Of a stretch of 33,557 nt of DNA, positions 31,251-33,557 are shown piece after piece. The position numbers were made by a program, and so were the translations under genes. Positions within the stretch are counted from its first letter, which is position 1; the number at the start of each line of letters is the position of its first letter. The DNA lies in the NCBI GenBank assembly GCA_937917475.1, contig CALDNF010000062.1, forward strand, positions 1 through 33,557, in the 5' to 3' direction. The notes under the pieces were generated by a model. That model was not told the DNA's origin and searched no databases. It saw only the letters and a list, made by a program, of their open reading frames with translations. This DNA comes from an uncultured Faecalibacterium sp. (GTDB lineage: Bacteria > Bacillota > Clostridia > Oscillospirales > Ruminococcaceae).

Positions 31251-31675
31251 AGAGTGGGGTTTGCACCATGGTTGGAGTAATCGGCGGTCTGATTGCAAAT
31301 CAATTTGGCGGCTGGGATGCGGCACTTTCGACGCTGATCCTGTTCATGGCTGTCGATTACATCACGGGCCTTGTGGTCGCTGGTGTATTCCATGCCAGCC
31401 CGAAGAGCAAAAACGGCGCATTGGAATCCCGTGCCGGATGGAAGGGGCTGTGCCGTAAGGGTGTGACATTGCTCATCGTGCTGGTGGCCTGCCACCTTGA
31501 CACGGTGATGGGGTCTAATTTCATCCGGGACGCTACCGTGATCGCGTTCATTGCGAACGAGACCTTGTCGATCATTGAAAACGCAGGCCTGATGGGAGTG
31601 CCGATTCCCAAGGCACTGACCGGGGCTATTGAAATCCTGAAACAGAAGTCCGAACAGGACAACACGGAGGAATAA
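31235..31675 (+). CDS. Holin, phage holin family 4-like
   Basis: 146 aa with hydrophobic segments near residues 10-25, 30-52 and 75-95. The pattern MAVDYITGLVVA...SRAGWKGLCRKGVTLLIVLV is that of the Cph1/TcdE-type holin family. It overlaps the endolysin end by 16 nt. It permeabilises the cytoplasmic membrane to let the endolysin out. Confidence 0.85.
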   Translation: MGDAVKSGVCTMVGVIGGLIANQFGGWDAALSTLILFMAVDYITGLVVAGVFHASPKSKNGALESRAGWKGLCRKGVTLLIVLVACHLDTVMGSNFIRDATVIAFIANETLSIIENAGLMGVPIPKALTGAIEILKQKSEQDNTEE

Positions 31676-31678
31676 ACT

Positions 31679-31930
31679 ATGGGTAACTACAAAATCTCTA
31701 CCGCAACCATCGTCCGCACGGTTTGTCTGCTGCTGGCTCTTGCCAATCAGCTGCTTTCTGCGATGGGAAAGCCTATCATCCCAATCGAGAGCAGCACTGT
31801 GGAGCAGCTTGTCACTGCGGGCATTACCACCGTCACCGCTCTGGTCGCATGGTGGAACAACAACAGTTTCAGCAAAGAGGCAATTCAGGCGGATAGCGTT
31901 CTGGAAAACCTGAAAAAGCAGGTACATTGA
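31679..31930 (+). CDS. Second holin, SPP1-type
   Basis: 83 aa. The pattern STATIVRTVCLLLALANQLL, a second hydrophobic segment (VTAGITTVTALVAWWNNNSF) and a charged C-terminus match the SPP1 (XhlB-like) holin family. Two holin genes in a row are common in PBSX-type lysis cassettes, where the pair may act together or as holin and regulator. It is the last gene before the terminator. Confidence 0.82.
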   Translation: MGNYKISTATIVRTVCLLLALANQLLSAMGKPIIPIESSTVEQLVTAGITTVTALVAWWNNNSFSKEAIQADSVLENLKKQVH

Positions 31931-31962
31931 CCTGCTGAACAACTGAACAAAGCATAGGAAAA

Positions 31963-32007
31963 CTCCCCGCTGGTGGCTCTAACCGGGCCGCTGGCGGGGA
32001 GCTTTTT
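31963..32007 (+). terminator. Terminator of the late operon
   Basis: CTCCCCGC (31963-31970) pairs with GCGGGGAG (31994-32001), followed by C and five T. It ends the lysis cassette and separates it from the transposase gene. Confidence 0.8.
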
Positions 32008-32062
32008 GTTTGTATGGGAGTTTTGCACAAAGGAAAAGTGCAAAGTGTGGAAAGTTTGCACA

Positions 32063-32092
32063 TTGACAACGGTATACCGTATCTTTTACGAT
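32063..32092 (+). promoter_or_regulatory. Transposase promoter with palindromic operator
   Basis: TTGACA (32063-32068), an 18-bp spacer and TACGAT (32087-32092). The spacer begins with the perfect 12-bp palindrome ACGGTATACCGT (32069-32080). A bound regulator would block the promoter. Confidence 0.6.
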
Positions 32093-32134
32093 TAAAACGA
32101 AAAGAAACGCCAAAAACGAAAGGAGGAAAACGGC

Positions 32135-33193
32135 GTGCGAGTGTTCAAACATCTGACCATTACAGACCGATTGCGCATCGAGAAGTGGAAAAAAGAAGGA
32201 TTGAGAACACGAGAGATAGCGGAAAAGCTCCGGGTCAATCCTTCCACGGTGTACCGAGAACTGAAACGAGGCAGCTATGACAGACTGAACGGAACGACAT
32301 GGGAGCTGATCCCAACGTATAGCCCAGACATTGCAGAACAGAAGTACCAAGCGCATCTTCGAGAGAAAGGGCCGGGTCTCAAGATCGGAAAGGATCACGA
32401 ACTGGCCGCTTACATCGAAAATACCATTATAGAGAAAGATTGTTCCCCGGCGGCTGTGTACGGCTATGCAATGGAGGAAGGAAGAACATTCAAGACGCAC
32501 ATTTCTATTCCGACCGTGTACAGCTACATCAAAAAAGGCGTGTTCCTGAACCTGACCCAAAAGGCTCTGCCGCGGCATGGAATCAAAAAGAACGAGTACC
32601 AGAAGGTTAAAAAGAAGGACCCGGCAAAGGCACCGGCGGGAGAGAGCATCGAGAAACGCCCGGAAGAAGTGAAAACCCGGGAAGAATTTGGACACTGGGA
32701 GATGGACACGGTATACTCCGGCAAAAAGAAAAGCACCGTTGCGCTGCTGGTACTGACGGAGCGCAAGACCAGAAACGAGAACATCATCCTTATTCCAGAT
32801 CGTCGTGCAGAAACGACGGTCCGGGCACTGGATGCTTTGGAACGGAAGCTGGGCGCAGAGAAGTTTGGCACTATATATAAGAGCATCACTGTGGACAACG
32901 GAACTGAGTTTGCGATGGCGGATAAGATCGAACGTTCCTGCCTGATTGACGGCCAGCGGACCAAGGTGTATTACTGCCACCCATATTCTTCTTGGGAGCG
33001 GGGCAGCAATGAGAACGTGAACGGTATGATCCGTCGTCGGCACCCGAAAGGCACTGATTTCTCGAAAGTGACTGCGGAAGAGATTGCCGCAACGGAGAAC
33101 TGGATCAACAACTACCCTCGGAAGATTCACGGGTACAAAAGCGCAGCTGCCATGTTCCGCCAATGCCTGCGAGAGCTTGGCTTGACCGCATGA
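32135..33193 (+). CDS. IS30-family transposase
   Basis: 352 aa from GTG 32135 (AGGAGG about 9 nt upstream). The N-terminal helix-turn-helix (LRTREIAEKLRVNPSTVYRE) is the IS30 DNA-binding domain. The DDE catalytic core shows D in FGHWEMDTVYSG, D in SITVDNGTEF and E in SWERGSNENVNGMIRR. Length and motifs are complete, so it is likely active. It stands alone between the phage late terminator and host DNA. It could be a passenger IS or the phage's own recombinase. Confidence 0.9.
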   Translation: MRVFKHLTITDRLRIEKWKKEGLRTREIAEKLRVNPSTVYRELKRGSYDRLNGTTWELIPTYSPDIAEQKYQAHLREKGPGLKIGKDHELAAYIENTIIEKDCSPAAVYGYAMEEGRTFKTHISIPTVYSYIKKGVFLNLTQKALPRHGIKKNEYQKVKKKDPAKAPAGESIEKRPEEVKTREEFGHWEMDTVYSGKKKSTVALLVLTERKTRNENIILIPDRRAETTVRALDALERKLGAEKFGTIYKSITVDNGTEFAMADKIERSCLIDGQRTKVYYCHPYSSWERGSNENVNGMIRRRHPKGTDFSKVTAEEIAATENWINNYPRKIHGYKSAAAMFRQCLRELGLTA

Positions 33194-33405
33194 ACCGCAT
33201 GAGATGAACCATCTATCACGGAGAAGCCGACAAAGAAAGGGTGGATAGCGGGTAAGGTATGGTAAAAGTGAACAGTAAACCGAGGCTGAAAGGCTGAAAA
33301 CCTGACGGCCTGTTTGTGTTGTGGTAAAATCTACAAAAACAAAGCCGATTTTTTGGTGCATTTAATGCTTTACTTTTCAAATTCAGAAAAAATTTGAGAA
33401 AACTG
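33194..33405. other. Element-host junction region
   Basis: No gene is seen. The sequence 33310-33335 ends in AATCTACA; read on the minus strand it begins TGTAGATT, like the outer ends I recall for IS30, so it is a candidate right terminal repeat. I could not find a convincing left partner. The AT-rich stretch after 33336 leads into the rpsL promoter and is probably host DNA. Confidence 0.4.
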
Positions 33406-33434
33406 TTGACATTCCGGTTGAAAGGGAGTAATAT
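33406..33434 (+). promoter_or_regulatory. rpsL promoter
   Basis: TTGACA (33406-33411), 17 bp, TAATAT (33429-33434), preceded by AT-rich sequence resembling an UP element. It reads into the S12 gene. The leader holds the perfect 16-nt palindrome CCGGGTGATCACCCGG (33475-33490). Confidence 0.75.
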
Positions 33435-33517
33435 ATAACTGTTGCGCATCCCGAGAGGGAAGTGCGGCAAAAATCCGGGTGATCACCCGGAATACACTCT
33501 ATGAAAGGAGAAACAAA

Positions 33518-33557
33518 ATGCCTACTTTTAACCAGCTTGTACGCAAAGGCCGTCAGG
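33518..33557 (+). CDS. rpsL: 30S ribosomal protein S12, 5' end only
   Basis: Thirteen codons before the window ends give MPTFNQLVRKGRQ, the highly conserved N-terminus of S12 (MPTxNQLVRKGR). AAAGGAG precedes the ATG. It is a host housekeeping gene and fixes the right edge of the mobile element to within the preceding ~320 bp. Confidence 0.9.
   Translation, partial: MPTFNQLVRKGRQ

Noticed and set aside
32011..32040. Left terminal repeat of the IS30 element beginning TGTATGGG
   Set aside because: It shares only the first four bases and a short CACAAA block with the candidate right end; this is too little to call.
31979..33361. 460-codon minus-strand frame opposite the transposase
   Set aside because: Shadow of the IS30 transposase gene; no start signals and no protein-like pattern.

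Overview
The window is most simply read as the right-hand part of an integrated temperate myophage in a GC-rich gut Firmicute, probably a Faecalibacterium-like Oscillospirales. It ends in host DNA: the last 40 bases start a gene whose product begins MPTFNQLVRKGRQ, the start of ribosomal protein S12 (rpsL), behind a consensus promoter. The host is inferred from base composition, strong AAGGAG ribosome sites and the S12 start. No database search was possible.

Layout. (1) 39-3347, leftward: seven small genes of unknown role, one encoding a secreted protein. Four of the gaps carry the same ~70-bp two-hairpin element. The cluster is read from a promoter near 3440 that diverges from a small ribbon-helix-helix-like gene (3574-3801). 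Four 14-bp palindromes spaced 30-31 bp apart lie across both promoters. (2) 3802-5004: about 1.2 kb without a credible gene, rich in inverted repeats, a 30-bp dyad and three 11-bp repeats. (3) 5005-6329: a two-gene module, a Panacea (DUF4065) antitoxin-like protein followed by a membrane protein, which fits a PanAT toxin-antitoxin pair. (4) 6375-6541: a probable late promoter, strong hairpins and a cos-like dyad. (5) 6569-15991: packaging and head genes of lambda type (terminase, gpW-like, portal, ClpP-like protease with a nested scaffold start, decoration protein, capsid E, neck proteins). (6) 16007-26791: a P2-like contractile tail (sheath, tube, chaperone with a -1 frameshift, tape measure, X, D, V, U, gp25, J, I). 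(7) 26788-30243: a tail fibre with a diversity-generating retroelement (DGR): variable repeat, Avd, template repeat and reverse transcriptase. (8) 30180-31930: small tail proteins, XkdX, an M15 endolysin and two holins, closed by a terminator. (9) 32135-33193: an IS30-family transposase with its own promoter and operator, next to the host rpsL region.

How it works together. Late genes from 6569 to 31930 run in one direction with short gaps or overlaps and build, fill and release a contractile-tailed particle. The DGR rewrites the C-terminal lectin-like tip of the tail fibre: the 96-bp variable and template repeats differ at 15 positions, all of them adenines in the template. A terminator-like hairpin sits between the template spacer and the reverse transcriptase start and may define the 3' end of the template RNA. 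No tyrosine or serine integrase is visible, so the IS30-type transposase may be the element's own integration enzyme, though it could equally be a passenger IS.
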